A stretch of DNA of 64,000 bases from Xenorhabdus lircayensis (GCF_016306625.1 NZ_JACOII010000039.1:1-64000), one strand, 5' to 3'. Shown: positions 41,766 to 53,880, numbered from the stretch's first letter. Numbers and translations: made by a program. The notes: generated from the sequence alone by a model not told the origin.

Positions 41766-44700
41766 AGTGGGTGAAAAGGGTTAGTATTGTTTTCCTGCTG
41801 ATTGTTGGTCTGTTATTGATGACGTTTGTGGGATTAGTGGGTACACAAACCGGTCTGCACTTTGTGATTAACAGTGCAGCACGCTGGGTTCCTGGATTGG
41901 ATATTGCCAGTGTCAGTGGAGGTTGGCGTGATTTAACGCTAAAGGGTGTTAAATATCAAATGCCGGGAGTCAACGTTAGCGCTGATAATTTACACCTCTC
42001 TCTACGACTTTCCTGTTTAAAACACAGCCATGTGTGTGTCAATGCCCTGACGACTGAAGGTGTCGCCGTTTCGGTGAATACGGCTGAGCTTCCGCTATCG
42101 GAACCGTCACCTAAATCGGAACCATTGACCGAATTGAAAACACCATATCCTATCTCACTGGATTTGCTTTCTTTGAAAAATATCCACGTCAAGGTAGATG
42201 ATATCGCCATTTCATTGGATGAATTTAAGGCTGGCGCTCAGTGGCGGGAAAAACAGCTGATATTAAAGCCGACAGAAATCAACAACCTATTGGTGGCTTT
42301 GCCAAAGACGCCACCTGAACAAGTTAGTGCGGTACAAAAAACAGCACAAAAGACTACGCAGCAGGCCGAACCTGAACAATCATTGAGTAAAACGTTGAAG
42401 GCGTTGTTTGCCAAGCCTCTTTTAGCGGAGTTGTCTAGTGTTCCTATTCCCCTTGATATCACAGTAGAAGGTATTCATGGCAATCAGCTTCGGTTGACAG
42501 GCGATACCGATATCACGATTAATGACCTGCGGCTGCAAGCCAGTAATCAGGGGCAGCAAGTTGATGTAAAAACCTTGAGTGTGCAAGTACCGGAAGGATC
42601 ACTTGCAATACAGGGAACGGCAAAGCTCTCTGAACGGTGGCCAGTCAAATTGGCGATTAAAGGCAAGGTAGATCATTTAAATAATGTCAATCTGAATGAA
42701 CTGCAAGGTCAACAGGTTGATTTAACGCTGAATGGTGCCCTGTTGCAGCAGCTTGAGCTCGCGTTGCATCTTTCTGGGCCTATCGTTGCCAGTCTGGATG
42801 CCCAGACTGAATTGGCAAAGGCGGGTTTGCCTATCCGCCTGACGCTGGAAAGCAAACAACTTCAATGGCCATTGAAAGGCAAACCGGAGTATCAGCTTGA
42901 AGGTGTCAAGCTACGCCTGAATGGTCAAGCCAGTAGTTACGATCTTTCCCTTCGTTCTGGTATCAAGGGGAATGATATTCCCCCAGCATCGCTGATGCTG
43001 GATGCGAAAGGGAATGAAGAATTGCTTAGGTTAACTCGATTGCGTCTAGCCGTACTACAGGGTAAAGCGGATGTCACTGGTACCGTTGACTGGAGTAAGG
43101 CCATTAGCTGGAACGCCAAGCTAATTCTGGATGGTATCAATACGGCCAAACAGTGGCCGGAATGGCCTGCCAAAATGGATGGCAAAATGGCAGTGCGCGG
43201 TAGCCTGTATGGGGGGAGCTGGCAACTCCAGATCCCTGAAATTGCCTTTGATGGTTATGTAAAGCAGAATGTGGTCAAAGCGTATGGCAAGGCATCGGGT
43301 AATGCGGCTGGACAGTGGGATATCCCCCAATTCGATCTTGTGTTTGGGCGTAACACGCTAAATGTGCAAGGGCGGCTTACAGATGAAGCATGGAAACTGG
43401 ATGGTGAAATTAATGCGCCCCAATTAAACGGCTTACTGCCTGGTTTGGCCGGTCTGATTACTGGCAATGTCAAACTGCGTGGCAATATGAAGGCTCCCCA
43501 AATTGTGGCAGATTTGAATGCACGTGGGGTTCGGTGGCAGGATGATCTGCGGGTGGATAGCGCCACGATTAAGGGAGATGTGCGCTCGGCGGAACAGATT
43601 CAAGGGCAGCTATCGGTTGTGGTGAGCCAATTAAAACAGGCTAACTTGACCATTAAAAACCTGATGCTTAATGCTAAGGGCACAGAAAAGAAGCACGATT
43701 TACAGCTGAAAATTGAGGGTGATCCGGTATCAGGCCAATTAGCGCTCAGTGGCAGTTTTGATCGCCAGCAGGAGCGTTGGAAAGGCAATATCAATAATAC
43801 TTACTTTGATACTCCTGTCGGTGAATGGCGGTTGAGCAAGGCGATAGCCATCGATTACTTGAATTTACAGCAGAAAGCAACAATTGGTGCTCACTGCTGG
43901 CTCAATCCTAATGCTCATGTTTGTATCTCAAAACCGATTGAAGCGGGAACCAGCGGTCATGCACAAGTTGCACTTGAACGCTTTGATTTAGCCATGATCC
44001 AGCCATTTCTTGATAAAAGCACTCAACTTAAGGGTGTATTCAGTGGTCATGCCGATGTTAAATGGACGGCAGATCAGGGGCTGCCACAAGCTAACGTTAC
44101 ATTGCAAGGGAACGGTGTTCAAGTTCGTCAGATGGTGGAAGGTATTACGTTACCGGTTGCTTTTGACGCACTAACCTTGAATGCAGGGCTGAAAAATGGC
44201 AAGGCAAATTTGGCATGGCTATTCAAACTGGCTGGTAATGGTCAATTGAACGGTAATATTCAGGTGACTGATTTAGAAGGCAGCCGTAAATTATCGGGGA
44301 ATGTAGATATTCAAGATCTCTCCTTGAAGCTGATTAAGCCTATCTTAGGTAAAGGTGAAAAAGCGGAAGGAGGATTGAATGCAAATTTGCGTCTTGGTGG
44401 AAACGCCAAGAATCCGCTGTTATTTGGCTTACTTAAAGCTGATGATCTGCAAATGAGCAGCCATTGGTTGCCATTCGATATCTCCCAAGGCCAGTTGGCC
44501 GTTCATTTTGATGGCGTCCGTTCTGATCTGAATGGCATGATTAAAACGCCTAAGGGGCAATTAAATCTGAATGGTCATGCTGATTGGCGCAATTTGGATG
44601 CATGGTATGCCAGAATCGCAGCTAATGGCGACAAATTACGTGTAACCGTTCCACCGATGGTGAAGATAGATATCAGCCCGGATTTGGTGCTGGAAGCGAC

Positions 44701-45559
44701 ACCAAACTTACTGAAACTCAACGGCAATGTGGATATTCCGTGGGCGCGTATTACGGTACAGGAATTGCCGGAATCAGCGGTAGGTGTTTCTTCCGACGAA
44801 GTGATGCTAGATAAAAACCTCCAGCCGATAGGGAAGAAAAAATCGCCTATTCTGATTCAAAGCAACTTAAATATTCATATTGGTGATGATGTGCGCCTGA
44901 GTGCATTTGGTCTGAAAGCACAGCTTAAAGGCGCGTTGAAAGTTCTTCAAGATCAACAGGGATTGGGACTGAATGGTCAGATTGATATTCCAGAGGGGCG
45001 CTTCCATGCTTATGGGCAAGATTTGCAGGTGCGCAAGGGGACAATTATGTTCTCTGGCCCGCCAGATCAGCCATTGTTGAACATTGAAGCTATCCGTAAC
45101 CCAGAATCGACAGCGAATAATGTGATTGCTGGTGTGAGAGTAATAGGATTGGCGGATAAGCCCAAAGTAGAGGTTTTCTCTGATCCGGCCAAATCACAGC
45201 AGGAAGCGCTATCCTATCTTCTGCGTGGGCAAGGTCTGGAAAAAGGGGATTCCGATAACTCTCAGATGACCGCCATGTTGATTGGTTTGGGAGTCGCCCA
45301 GAGTGGTCAATTGGTCGGTAAAATTGGGGAAACTTTCGGTGTCTCTGATCTGGCTTTGGATACTCAGGGTGTTGGCGATAAGTCCCAGGTTGTTGTCAGT
45401 GGTAGGATTACCAAAGACTTACAAGTGAAATATGGTGTCGGTATTTTTGACTCTTTGGCGACATTGACATTACGTTACCGTGTTATGCCAAGATTGTATC
45501 TAGAAGCAGTATCTGGTATTGATCAAGCTTTAGATCTGCTCTATGAGTTTGAGTTTTAA
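41762..45559 (+). CDS. tamB: Translocation and assembly module subunit TamB
   Basis: 1265 aa, similar to E. coli (1259). A signal-anchor helix (residues 9-30) is followed by a very long periplasmic beta-rich AsmA-like groove and the conserved C-terminal DUF490 domain: [56 protein letters not shown] and the end [15 protein letters not shown]. It bridges inner and outer membranes and passes phospholipid or hydrophobic segments to TamA. It overlaps tamA by four bases; ytfP begins two bases after its stop. Confidence 0.95.
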   Translation: MKWVKRVSIVFLLIVGLLLMTFVGLVGTQTGLHFVINSAARWVPGLDIASVSGGWRDLTLKGVKYQMPGVNVSADNLHLSLRLSCLKHSHVCVNALTTEGVAVSVNTAELPLSEPSPKSEPLTELKTPYPISLDLLSLKNIHVKVDDIAISLDEFKAGAQWREKQLILKPTEINNLLVALPKTPPEQVSAVQKTAQKTTQQAEPEQSLSKTLKALFAKPLLAELSSVPIPLDITVEGIHGNQLRLTGDTDITINDLRLQASNQGQQVDVKTLSVQVPEGSLAIQGTAKLSERWPVKLAIKGKVDHLNNVNLNELQGQQVDLTLNGALLQQLELALHLSGPIVASLDAQTELAKAGLPIRLTLESKQLQWPLKGKPEYQLEGVKLRLNGQASSYDLSLRSGIKGNDIPPASLMLDAKGNEELLRLTRLRLAVLQGKADVTGTVDWSKAISWNAKLILDGINTAKQWPEWPAKMDGKMAVRGSLYGGSWQLQIPEIAFDGYVKQNVVKAYGKASGNAAGQWDIPQFDLVFGRNTLNVQGRLTDEAWKLDGEINAPQLNGLLPGLAGLITGNVKLRGNMKAPQIVADLNARGVRWQDDLRVDSATIKGDVRSAEQIQGQLSVVVSQLKQANLTIKNLMLNAKGTEKKHDLQLKIEGDPVSGQLALSGSFDRQQERWKGNINNTYFDTPVGEWRLSKAIAIDYLNLQQKATIGAHCWLNPNAHVCISKPIEAGTSGHAQVALERFDLAMIQPFLDKSTQLKGVFSGHADVKWTADQGLPQANVTLQGNGVQVRQMVEGITLPVAFDALTLNAGLKNGKANLAWLFKLAGNGQLNGNIQVTDLEGSRKLSGNVDIQDLSLKLIKPILGKGEKAEGGLNANLRLGGNAKNPLLFGLLKADDLQMSSHWLPFDISQGQLAVHFDGVRSDLNGMIKTPKGQLNLNGHADWRNLDAWYARIAANGDKLRVTVPPMVKIDISPDLVLEATPNLLKLNGNVDIPWARITVQELPESAVGVSSDEVMLDKNLQPIGKKKSPILIQSNLNIHIGDDVRLSAFGLKAQLKGALKVLQDQQGLGLNGQIDIPEGRFHAYGQDLQVRKGTIMFSGPPDQPLLNIEAIRNPESTANNVIAGVRVIGLADKPKVEVFSDPAKSQQEALSYLLRGQGLEKGDSDNSQMTAMLIGLGVAQSGQLVGKIGETFGVSDLALDTQGVGDKSQVVVSGRITKDLQVKYGVGIFDSLATLTLRYRVMPRLYLEAVSGIDQALDLLYEFEF

Positions 45560-45561
45560 AA

Positions 45562-45909
45562 ATGCGAGTTATTGTTTATGGTAGCCTGAGGCGCAAACAA
45601 GGTAATCATCACTGGATGACAGATGCTCAACTGTTAGGAAAACACAGGTTAGAAGGTTATGAAATTTATGATCTTGGGCATTATCCGGCGGTTATTCGTG
45701 GCGAAGGGACAATCGAATGCGAAGTATATCGCATTTCGCCATCCATCCTGACAGAGCTGGATGAGTTGAAAAAGAACTATCAGGAGTACCAAAGGGAACT
45801 CATTGAAACACCTTACGGCAAGGCATGGATCTATCTCTATAAATTGCCTGTCGAGGGATTGTGTCGGATAACAAGTGGTGATTGGTTAAAACGCGACGGA
45901 GAAGAATAA
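45562..45909 (+). CDS. ytfP: Gamma-glutamylcyclotransferase-fold protein YtfP
   Basis: 115 aa. The GGCT fold is marked by RVIVYGSLRRKQGNHHWM and by ELDELKKNYQEYQR, which carries the putative catalytic Glu. Family members act on gamma-glutamyl amines, but the E. coli substrate is not established. It is the last gene of the tamA-tamB-ytfP operon, closed by a bidirectional terminator. Confidence 0.92.
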   Translation: MRVIVYGSLRRKQGNHHWMTDAQLLGKHRLEGYEIYDLGHYPAVIRGEGTIECEVYRISPSILTELDELKKNYQEYQRELIETPYGKAWIYLYKLPVEGLCRITSGDWLKRDGEE

Positions 45910-45952
45910 AGACCAGCGATTCGCTGTTTGTTAATAAAATCGGAAGCTAAAC

Positions 45953-45987
45953 AAAAACCTCTGTCCCTATAGGGGACAGAGGTTTTT
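45953..45987. terminator. Bidirectional terminator between ytfP and ppa
   Basis: AAAAACCTCTGTCCC pairs with GGGACAGAGGTTTTT around a short central loop (45968-45972); T5 tracts on both strands serve the convergent operons. Confidence 0.9.
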
Positions 45988-46018
45988 GGGAATCAAAACC
46001 TGCTGTTATCCGTTAGGA

Positions 46019-46549
46019 TTATTTTTTTGCAGCGCGTTCGAAAGAAGACATAATTTCAGCTTTAGCCGCTTCGACATTGTCCCAACCGTCAACTTTAACC
46101 CACTTGCCTTTTTCCAGATCTTTGTAGTGCTCAAAGAAGTGAGTGATTTGCGCCCGCAGCAGTTCTGGCAGGTCGTCCACATCTTTGATGTGATCGTATT
46201 CTTTACTCAGTTTGGTATGAGGAACTGCAACCAATTTCGCATCTTCACCAGATTCGTCGGTCATTTTCAGAACACCGACTGGACGGCAGCGAATAACGGA
46301 ACCTGGCTGTAATGGGTATGGAGTTGGAACCAGTACGTCAACTGGGTCACCGTCAAGGGACAAGGTATTGTTGATGTAGCCGTAGTTGCATGGGTAAAAC
46401 ATAGCTGTTGACATGAAACGGTCTACAAACAGAGCACCAGATTCTTTGTCTACTTCATACTTAATCGGATCAGCGTTCGCAGGGATCTCAATGATGACAT
46501 AGATATCTTCAGGCAGATCTTTGCCTGCTGGTACGTTGTTCAGGCTCAT
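46019..46549 (-). CDS. ppa: Inorganic pyrophosphatase
   Basis: 176 aa family I soluble pyrophosphatase. The active-site block [19 protein letters not shown] carries the metal-binding aspartates, with [11 protein letters not shown] upstream and DVDDLPELL downstream. It hydrolyses PPi and drives biosynthetic reactions. AAGGAAA lies before the ATG. Confidence 0.97.
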   Translation of the reverse strand: MSLNNVPAGKDLPEDIYVIIEIPANADPIKYEVDKESGALFVDRFMSTAMFYPCNYGYINNTLSLDGDPVDVLVPTPYPLQPGSVIRCRPVGVLKMTDESGEDAKLVAVPHTKLSKEYDHIKDVDDLPELLRAQITHFFEHYKDLEKGKWVKVDGWDNVEAAKAEIMSSFERAAKK

Positions 46550-46811
46550 AAAAGGTTTCCTTCAATTTCAAACCAAAATGGAGTGTGGGGTATTATAGCC
46601 AAAACAGGCTTAATGTCCTCGGATTTTTCGGTTGCAGGCAGCTACCAGAGAAGTGAAGTTATTGGAAATTTCTTGTTTGATACTGAATGATGTGAAGTGG
46701 GAGCATTTCGATAAAACAGCAGGAGAAGAATACTGTAAAAAAGCACAGACCCAATTATTATTGAGCCTGTACTTATTCTGTATTAATCGCGACTTAATCT
46801 AGCAGTCAGTC

Positions 46812-49800
46812 TTATTCTTCAAACCTAAGTTTACATATTAATTTAACTTTAGTTTCAGTGTTAACATCAACCTCTTTCACTTCATCGAAAGGTAATAATT
46901 CCCTTTTACGATAGTCATATGCCTCACCATGCTTCGTATCGTAGCTCCAGACTTTAAGGTACGGATTGTCACTATTAGGTGTAGCTAAAACTCCGAAGTC
47001 TGGGAAATGGACTTTGTCATACTCATAACTGTATGAGTTTTCGGTAAGGTATGTGTCAGTTGCTCCTATGTCTTGTAAAGTCAGAGTGATTGCGTCGCGG
47101 TTATAAGTGTACTTCGGATCAAGGGATTTACATTCAAAAGTGCGATCCAAAACGCCACCCACATGAGATTTGTCGGTTGTTGGGAGAAATACATATATTT
47201 GAGGGTTGAAAGTATAAACATAGGTCGACTTTTTGCCTGTTCCCTTATTTGTTACCGAGGCTGTAACCTTTGTCGGCCCTTGGCCTATGTCAAAAGTCTC
47301 AAGAGGGAATGTAATCCGACCTTTATCATCTACCTTCGCTATGTTTGTATTGGAAGACTCGATTTTTACATCATGCGGGCCACCCAAGAGTATCTCTTTG
47401 TTTTCTTCCGGTGTTAGTAGGGTAACTACTAGTTCGGTATGGACGTTGTAAGGCCTTTCCTGTTGTGTAGAAGGGATATCCTTACTGTTGGATGTGCCTT
47501 TTGTTGTCATCCGCATGCCTGCTAGTTGTTCTACAGCCTCGAAGTTCACAGGGGCGGATTGTTTCCCGGGTGCACCATCTAAGGATACTTGGACAATAAC
47601 AGCATCAACAGTACCGACATTACTCGTCAAAGAGGCAGTCAAATAACCGTCTGCATCCGTGGTCGGATTCTCAGGAGCATGGATCTTAACATTGTCTGGC
47701 AATTTATTGTCTTTTATACTCCATGTGACACCCGAAAGGCTTTGGTATGGCATAGGGTTTGTGCCTCCTGTGCCAATTACTTTCACCTTAAAGGGATACT
47801 TTGTTTCTCCATCACCTATCAATGATCCAGTAGGTGGAGTTATTTCGCCGAGCGAAGCGTTCAGAACCGCTGGTGTCGGTGCGATAAAATCGAATGCATC
47901 AGAGAGGGCTTCTAAATTCTCCTCAACAAGCAACAATCCAATTTTGGCATTTTTCACAGCTTGGGTGCTGGTGAAATAAGCTGTGACCCAGCCTTTATTA
48001 TCTGGTGTCGCAGTAGTACTTCCTGATGGTTCAATATGGAATCCCTGTAATCCCGCAGGTTCTGTTACTGTGGTCCATTTTAATTTCACTGGTTCATTCT
48101 TAACATAAGTGCCACTTTGCTTGATTAGTTGAGCCTTCACTTTGAACTTGTTACCCGTTGCTGGGTAAGGTCCAGGGCTCTCCAACTTAATTTCTTTGAT
48201 CTTAATAGATTCGTTGGCATCATCGACAAATTTGACCGGCTTAAACACCTCATTTGGACCATCCACAATAGAAAGTGTAACAGTGATGTCCTGAGCTTTG
48301 ATTTTGGTAATTTTCAAAGTCGCACTCAATTGTCCCTGATCGTTGGTGGTGTTGTTGGTGCCGCCACTCGGTTTCAATTCCACGCCATCATTAGGGGTTG
48401 CAGTCCAATTAGCTTCAATCTTCTGATTCTCCAGTGGTTTCCCGTCCTGACCCAATATCGTGGCCGTAAAGATATAACTATTATCTTTGTCATGAATTGA
48501 GAGCGGCGCTGTTGGCTCAATCTGCTGCTGAGTGATCTGGTATTTGGAGTTAACACTCGTAAAAGTGAGTGGTGTATCGCTTTTTATCTCCATTTTGTCC
48601 ATACCATCCATTGTCAGATAAACCTTGGTATCTTTGCTGAGGGGGGTGGTACTGCTCAAGGTCGCGGTTAACTGACCTTGGTCATTGGTTGTTCCTGATG
48701 GCTCCCAGAGCAATTTTGCATTGGAATTAGATGGTTCGATGCTCCAGTTTACGCCAGGAATCGCTCTATTTCCCGGGAGAGGAGCATTATCTTTATTGCC
48801 GTAGGTGATGGTTGCCGCCAGATTATAGAATGAATTACCATCGGCAATCACGGGGCCTTTCCCATTTGGCTCGATGCTTTGGTCTTTAATGATAAAAGGC
48901 TCAACGACTACACTCATTTGAGCTGTTTTGGGGTTACCACCCTCTTTTTCTTCAGCGGTGGCAAACAGGGTATATCTGTTGGTTCCTTTGTTAACATACT
49001 TCGGCAACACGAGTTCTGCATAACTATCATTGTTTGAGATAATTCCTCCGTTTTCCCTGAATCCTTTACTGGCTTTCCAATTAACTTCCCTCAGTGGTTT
49101 GTCGGAAGTAATCTTGGCGTCCACTCGAACGGATTGGGAGCCATGCCCGCTTAGGGTATCTGGCAGAGTAATGGTTAACTCCTGCTTTTTCTTGTAGTCC
49201 AGTACGATGTTGTTGTTTCTTTCAACCAGATCATAACGGCTTCCCGCTAATGTGCGCATGGAAGCAACGTTATCAGGTGAGATTTGGGCATCAAAAGGCG
49301 TACCAAAACGATAATTCAGATTAGCTTGGAAGAGGGTTTCACTACTCCCACCACTCCCGAGCTTATAATCCACACCCATGGTTACTAGTGGGATAGGGGT
49401 ATAATTCAGGCCAAATCGGGCAAGGCTAGGATCTTTCTGCTTGGTATCGCGATTGAACAGAGCGACGTTATCGCCAAAGTACTGTTCATAACTCAATTTA
49501 CCGCCAAGATTCGGGTAAGCTGGCAAGAAGAACTCACTGTTCAGATCAAACCCATTGGCTGGGCGTTCTTCGTAGTCCCGTTCTTTCGGTGATTGATGCC
49601 AATTGCTCAGGCGCCAGTATGTATTGGCAGAAAGTTTGACGTAATCCGTCCAGGCCTCTCCTCCCAATCCCAAACGTTTATTTTTTCCTGTCACATCATG
49701 GTCAAAGAAGGTGTTTAAGCCATACATCCAACTGGGCGTGAAATAACGGCCACCGAGACCAAGGTTTAGGGTATGGCGACTGTCTTTATTGCGATAACCT

Positions 49801-50246
49801 AATTGGGAGAAAAACAGCCAATCCGTTTTATTGTCGTAGAGCGGTAACAGCAGATCCAAGGAGCCGTTATCCAATTTTCCTTTTCTATCGAGGGAAAAAT
49901 TAATTCTGGCTGTCCCAAATTGGGACAGCCATTTTTGGGTTTCCGTGGATATCGTATTATTTATTTTCCCCAACGCGTAGGATTTAGCCTGCTCCGTTAA
50001 CTGGGATGGGGAAGAGGACAGCATATTACCAACCTTATGGATATTTTTGGCAATGATGCCCGCTTTATCATCTTCCACATTATTGGTGTTATTTTCACTT
50101 TCCGATTTCTGTAAGAATTTTCTTTCTGTTTTATTATCATGAGCTTTTTCACCTACCGAAAATGCACTCATCGGAGTAAACGGTAAAAAAAGCGAATATA
50201 CCAGAACAGAAAGCCGAATGACTTTATGACTAATATACAAGTCCAT
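46812..50246 (-). CDS. Intimin/invasin-like inverse autotransporter adhesin
   Basis: About 1144 aa from ATG 50246, which has AGGA eight bases upstream and gives a signal peptide (LSVLVYSLFLPFTPMSAFS). ATG 50261 is also in frame but has no ribosome-binding site. The ~12-strand inverse-autotransporter barrel spans about residues 100-345 (TARINFSLD, NLGLGGRYF, FFDHDVTGKNKRLGLGGEAW). Periplasm-side QKWLSQFGTA precedes it, and the linker (RYDLVERNNNIVLDYKKK) is typical. Five Ig-like passenger domains follow from ~455 to 1015. The tail has two cysteines (TFECKS; LICKLRF) that could form a disulfide, as in the invasin tip. No LysM domain. Likely host-cell or surface attachment. It occupies the ppa-fbp interval, where E. 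coli has ytfQRT-yjfF. Confidence 0.9.
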   Translation of the reverse strand: MDLYISHKVIRLSVLVYSLFLPFTPMSAFSVGEKAHDNKTERKFLQKSESENNTNNVEDDKAGIIAKNIHKVGNMLSSSPSQLTEQAKSYALGKINNTISTETQKWLSQFGTARINFSLDRKGKLDNGSLDLLLPLYDNKTDWLFFSQLGYRNKDSRHTLNLGLGGRYFTPSWMYGLNTFFDHDVTGKNKRLGLGGEAWTDYVKLSANTYWRLSNWHQSPKERDYEERPANGFDLNSEFFLPAYPNLGGKLSYEQYFGDNVALFNRDTKQKDPSLARFGLNYTPIPLVTMGVDYKLGSGGSSETLFQANLNYRFGTPFDAQISPDNVASMRTLAGSRYDLVERNNNIVLDYKKKQELTITLPDTLSGHGSQSVRVDAKITSDKPLREVNWKASKGFRENGGIISNNDSYAELVLPKYVNKGTNRYTLFATAEEKEGGNPKTAQMSVVVEPFIIKDQSIEPNGKGPVIADGNSFYNLAATITYGNKDNAPLPGNRAIPGVNWSIEPSNSNAKLLWEPSGTTNDQGQLTATLSSTTPLSKDTKVYLTMDGMDKMEIKSDTPLTFTSVNSKYQITQQQIEPTAPLSIHDKDNSYIFTATILGQDGKPLENQKIEANWTATPNDGVELKPSGGTNNTTNDQGQLSATLKITKIKAQDITVTLSIVDGPNEVFKPVKFVDDANESIKIKEIKLESPGPYPATGNKFKVKAQLIKQSGTYVKNEPVKLKWTTVTEPAGLQGFHIEPSGSTTATPDNKGWVTAYFTSTQAVKNAKIGLLLVEENLEALSDAFDFIAPTPAVLNASLGEITPPTGSLIGDGETKYPFKVKVIGTGGTNPMPYQSLSGVTWSIKDNKLPDNVKIHAPENPTTDADGYLTASLTSNVGTVDAVIVQVSLDGAPGKQSAPVNFEAVEQLAGMRMTTKGTSNSKDIPSTQQERPYNVHTELVVTLLTPEENKEILLGGPHDVKIESSNTNIAKVDDKGRITFPLETFDIGQGPTKVTASVTNKGTGKKSTYVYTFNPQIYVFLPTTDKSHVGGVLDRTFECKSLDPKYTYNRDAITLTLQDIGATDTYLTENSYSYEYDKVHFPDFGVLATPNSDNPYLKVWSYDTKHGEAYDYRKRELLPFDEVKEVDVNTETKVKLICKLRFEE

Positions 50247-50261
50247 ATATGAATTCCTCAT

Positions 50262-50665
50262 AAAATATGGGCTGTCGCCAGCGCTTAAGTGTCACATCTT
50301 TGATGTTAAAATTTACAGTTTTATTGGGTATAGCTATCTCATTAATATAAAAAAGATAATATTCCCCATACCTACATACATTAGGAAAGCTTTTGTTATC
50401 CTGCGTAATGAAAAATTATTATCAGCTGCTAACAAAAAGTAATCGCTTTATTTGTACTGGTGATTGATTTTATTTTTCATGAAAAAAAGAGGTGATTTCA
50501 GTAATTATGTGAATTATCTGTGGGAATATACGAATAATAGATCTCAAGTTTCCGCACTGCTTTAAGAGAGAAAATAATTAGGGGAATATATAATTTTATT
50601 ATAACTGCGTGATTGTAATGAGTATATGTAGCCAACAAAGCTGTGGCTTGAAAGATGGGGAATAT
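50262..50665. other. AT-rich upstream region of the adhesin gene
   Basis: About 400 bp between the adhesin start and the fbp terminator, very AT-rich and without a supportable ORF. Its composition differs from neighbouring housekeeping spacers. It must hold the adhesin promoter; no specific operator recognised. Confidence 0.4.
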
Positions 50666-50693
50666 TTAAAGAGGCGGGGTTTCGCCTCTTTAA
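50666..50693 (-). terminator. fbp terminator
   Basis: TTAAAGAGGCG / CGCCTCTTTAA stem just after the fbp stop, with AT-rich flanks. Confidence 0.7.
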
Positions 50694-50714
50694 TTCATCA
50701 CTTAATCGAACTGC

Positions 50715-51719
50715 TTACTCACTCGGAAACTCAGCCATAAAACTTTCTGCTTTCTCTACCATCGATTTTGTGCCGACAAAGAAAGGCACACGTTGGTGCA
50801 ATTGATTTGGCACGATATCCAGAATGCGGTTTGCACCATCACTGGCTTTTCCTCCGGCCTGTTCTGCCAAGAGTGCAATTGGATTGCATTCGTACAGTAG
50901 GCGCAGTTTTCCGGTTGGATGGCTTGCTGTGCTTGGATAAATATAGATGCCGCCTTTCAGCAGGTTGCGGTGGAAATCAGCAACCAGAGAGCCGATATAA
51001 CGAGTCGTATAAGGGCGTTGGGTCTCCTCATCTTGCTCCTGACAATATTTGATGTACTTTTTCACACCCATTGGGAATTTGATGTAGTTCCCTTCGTTGA
51101 TAGAGTACATATTGCCTTTTTCTGGGAATTGGACTTTTTCATGGGTTAGACAGAAAACGCCAAGGGAAGGATCGTAAGTGAAAGTATGAACGCCACAACC
51201 TGTGGTATAAACCAGCATCGTGGATGAGCCATAAACCACATAACCTGCTGCAACCTGACGATTCCCCGGTTGCAGGAAATCTTCTTCAGTTACAGGCTGC
51301 CCGATCGGAGTAATTCGATGGTAAATCGAGAAAATAGTCCCGACGGAAACGTTTACATCAATATTCGAAGAACCATCCAGTGGATCCATCAAAACAACAT
51401 ACTTCGCATTTTCTGCTCGGTCGCCATCAAAAATAACGATCTCGTCTTCTTCTTCAGAAGCGATACCTGCAACTTCACCGCGTGCTTTCAGGGCTGCCTT
51501 GAGTTTTTCATTGGCATACAGATCCAGTTTCATCTGAACCTCGCCCTGAACATTGGATACACCGCTAGCGCCTAAAATATCCACCAGACCCGCTTTATTG
51601 ATATCCCTATGAATGATTTTGGCGCCTAATTTGATGGCAGATAGCAGTGCGGTCAGTTCACCTGTAGCATGAGGAAAGTCTTGCTGTTTTTCGACGATGA
51701 ATTCGCCTAATGTTTTCAT
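50715..51719 (-). CDS. fbp: Fructose-1,6-bisphosphatase class I
   Basis: 334 aa gluconeogenic enzyme. Metal and substrate motifs are [34 protein letters not shown] and [23 protein letters not shown]. Length matches E. coli (332). It is divergent from mpl with 173 bp between, the conserved arrangement. Confidence 0.97.
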   Translation of the reverse strand: MKTLGEFIVEKQQDFPHATGELTALLSAIKLGAKIIHRDINKAGLVDILGASGVSNVQGEVQMKLDLYANEKLKAALKARGEVAGIASEEEDEIVIFDGDRAENAKYVVLMDPLDGSSNIDVNVSVGTIFSIYHRITPIGQPVTEEDFLQPGNRQVAAGYVVYGSSTMLVYTTGCGVHTFTYDPSLGVFCLTHEKVQFPEKGNMYSINEGNYIKFPMGVKKYIKYCQEQDEETQRPYTTRYIGSLVADFHRNLLKGGIYIYPSTASHPTGKLRLLYECNPIALLAEQAGGKASDGANRILDIVPNQLHQRVPFFVGTKSMVEKAESFMAEFPSE

Positions 51720-51892
51720 GACAAAGGCCTTGAATTTGATTGTGGTTTTAGAAAGCGTGCTTCACGTTTTGTGTCGCACTCATGCGCGGGCAGTTTAGCT
51801 AAAGAATCAAATGATTCATAGGCTATTGCATTTCTAATCTCCGATTTGATGGTTAGAATAGTGATACAGTTCATGATATTGGGTAGAAATAA

Positions 51893-53263
51893 ATGCGTAT
51901 TCATATTCTTGGCATTTGCGGTACTTTCATGGGAGGGCTGGCGATCCTTGCTCGTTCATTGGGTCATGAGGTGACTGGCTCCGATGCCAATGTGTATCCA
52001 CCAATGAGCACCTTGCTGGAAAAACAGGGTATTGAGCTGGTGCAAGGATACGATCCTGCTCAACTCGATTCTGAGCCGGATATGGTGATCATTGGTAATG
52101 CTATGACACGTGGCAATCCTTGTGTAGAAGCGGTGCTGGATCGTGGCATTCCTTATACTTCTGGTCCGCAATGGTTGCATGATCACGTGTTACCTGAACG
52201 TTGGGTATTGGCTGTCGCAGGAACACACGGTAAAACAACAACGGCTGGCATGCTGGCATGGATTCTAGAACAGTGTGGTTATAAACCGGGATTTCTGATC
52301 GGTGGTGTGCCGGGTAATTTTGAGGTTTCAGCACAAATCGGCGAAAGCCCGTTTTTTGTGATTGAAGCGGATGAGTACGACAGTGCTTTTTTTGATAAGC
52401 GTTCAAAATTCGTGCATTACAGTCCCCGCACACTGATCATGAACAACCTTGAATTTGATCATGCCGATATTTTCGAAAATCTGGCAGCTATTCAAAAACA
52501 ATTCCATCATCTTGTCAGAGTTGTGCCGAGCATGGGTAAGATCATTGTTCCTGATAATGACATTAATCTGAAACATGTACTCTCAATGGGATACTGGAGT
52601 GAGCTAGAGCAGTTAGGGGAAACCGGGAACTGGCAGGCGAAGAAAGTCAGTCAGGATAGTAGTAACTACCAAGTATTCCATCATGGCGAATGGGTTGGTG
52701 AAGTGAACTGGTCATTAGTTGGTGAACACAATATGCATAATGGTTTGATCGCAATTGCGGCAGCCCATCATGTCGGGGTTCAACCTGCGGATGCCTGCCA
52801 GGTACTGGGTGAGTTTATCAATGCCCGCCGTCGCCTTGAACTGAGTGGAGAAGTGAACGGTATCTCGGTTTATGATGATTTTGCTCATCATCCGACGGCT
52901 ATCTTAGCCACAATGGAAGCGTTGAGAAGTAAAGTAGGCGGAATGGCCCGTATTCTTGCTGTGCTGGAACCTCGTTCGAATACCATGAAAATGGGCATGA
53001 GCAAAAATGATATCGCGCCTTCCATGGGACGTGCCGATGAAGTCTTTCTCTATCAGCCGACCAATATTCCGTGGCAGGTTATTGAAATTGCTGAACAGTG
53101 TATTCAGCCCGCTCGTTGGAGTGCTGATATTGATACTTTGGTTCGGATGATTGTTGAAACGGCACAGCCGGGCGATCATATCTTGATTATGAGCAACGGT
53201 GGATTTGGTGGCATTCACGAGAAATTGCTGGCTGAATTGGCTAAGAAAGCACATGCGGTTTAA
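51893..53263 (+). CDS. mpl: UDP-N-acetylmuramate:L-alanyl-gamma-D-glutamyl-meso-diaminopimelate ligase
   Basis: 456 aa Mur-ligase-family enzyme that reattaches recycled murein tripeptide to UDP-MurNAc. Nucleotide-binding N-terminus HILGICGTFMGGLA, ATP loop AGTHGKTTTAGMLAW, central EADEYDSAFFDKRSKF and C-terminal DFAHHPTAI and LEPRSNTMKMGM are all present. It is convergent with argR. This marks the junction between two segments that are separate on the E. coli map. Confidence 0.96.
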   Translation: MRIHILGICGTFMGGLAILARSLGHEVTGSDANVYPPMSTLLEKQGIELVQGYDPAQLDSEPDMVIIGNAMTRGNPCVEAVLDRGIPYTSGPQWLHDHVLPERWVLAVAGTHGKTTTAGMLAWILEQCGYKPGFLIGGVPGNFEVSAQIGESPFFVIEADEYDSAFFDKRSKFVHYSPRTLIMNNLEFDHADIFENLAAIQKQFHHLVRVVPSMGKIIVPDNDINLKHVLSMGYWSELEQLGETGNWQAKKVSQDSSNYQVFHHGEWVGEVNWSLVGEHNMHNGLIAIAAAHHVGVQPADACQVLGEFINARRRLELSGEVNGISVYDDFAHHPTAILATMEALRSKVGGMARILAVLEPRSNTMKMGMSKNDIAPSMGRADEVFLYQPTNIPWQVIEIAEQCIQPARWSADIDTLVRMIVETAQPGDHILIMSNGGFGGIHEKLLAELAKKAHAV

Positions 53264-53285
53264 TTGAGGCATTCGTCAGAATAGG

Positions 53286-53312
53286 GGGGATCGCACCCGT
53301 TGGACGATCCCC
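53286..53312. terminator. Hairpin between convergent mpl and argR
   Basis: GGGGATCG / CGATCCCC stem, 11-base loop. No T tract on the + side, so termination efficiency is uncertain. Confidence 0.5.
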
Positions 53313-53363
53313 TTGATCTGCCGTGTATGTTTGTTGGTTTTATTGGTATACAGCAGAGCCGGA

Positions 53364-53837
<474 letters not shown>

Positions 53838-53880
53838 TCACCATCGTTGAATCCATTATGAGGCAGACATTATGCGAAAG

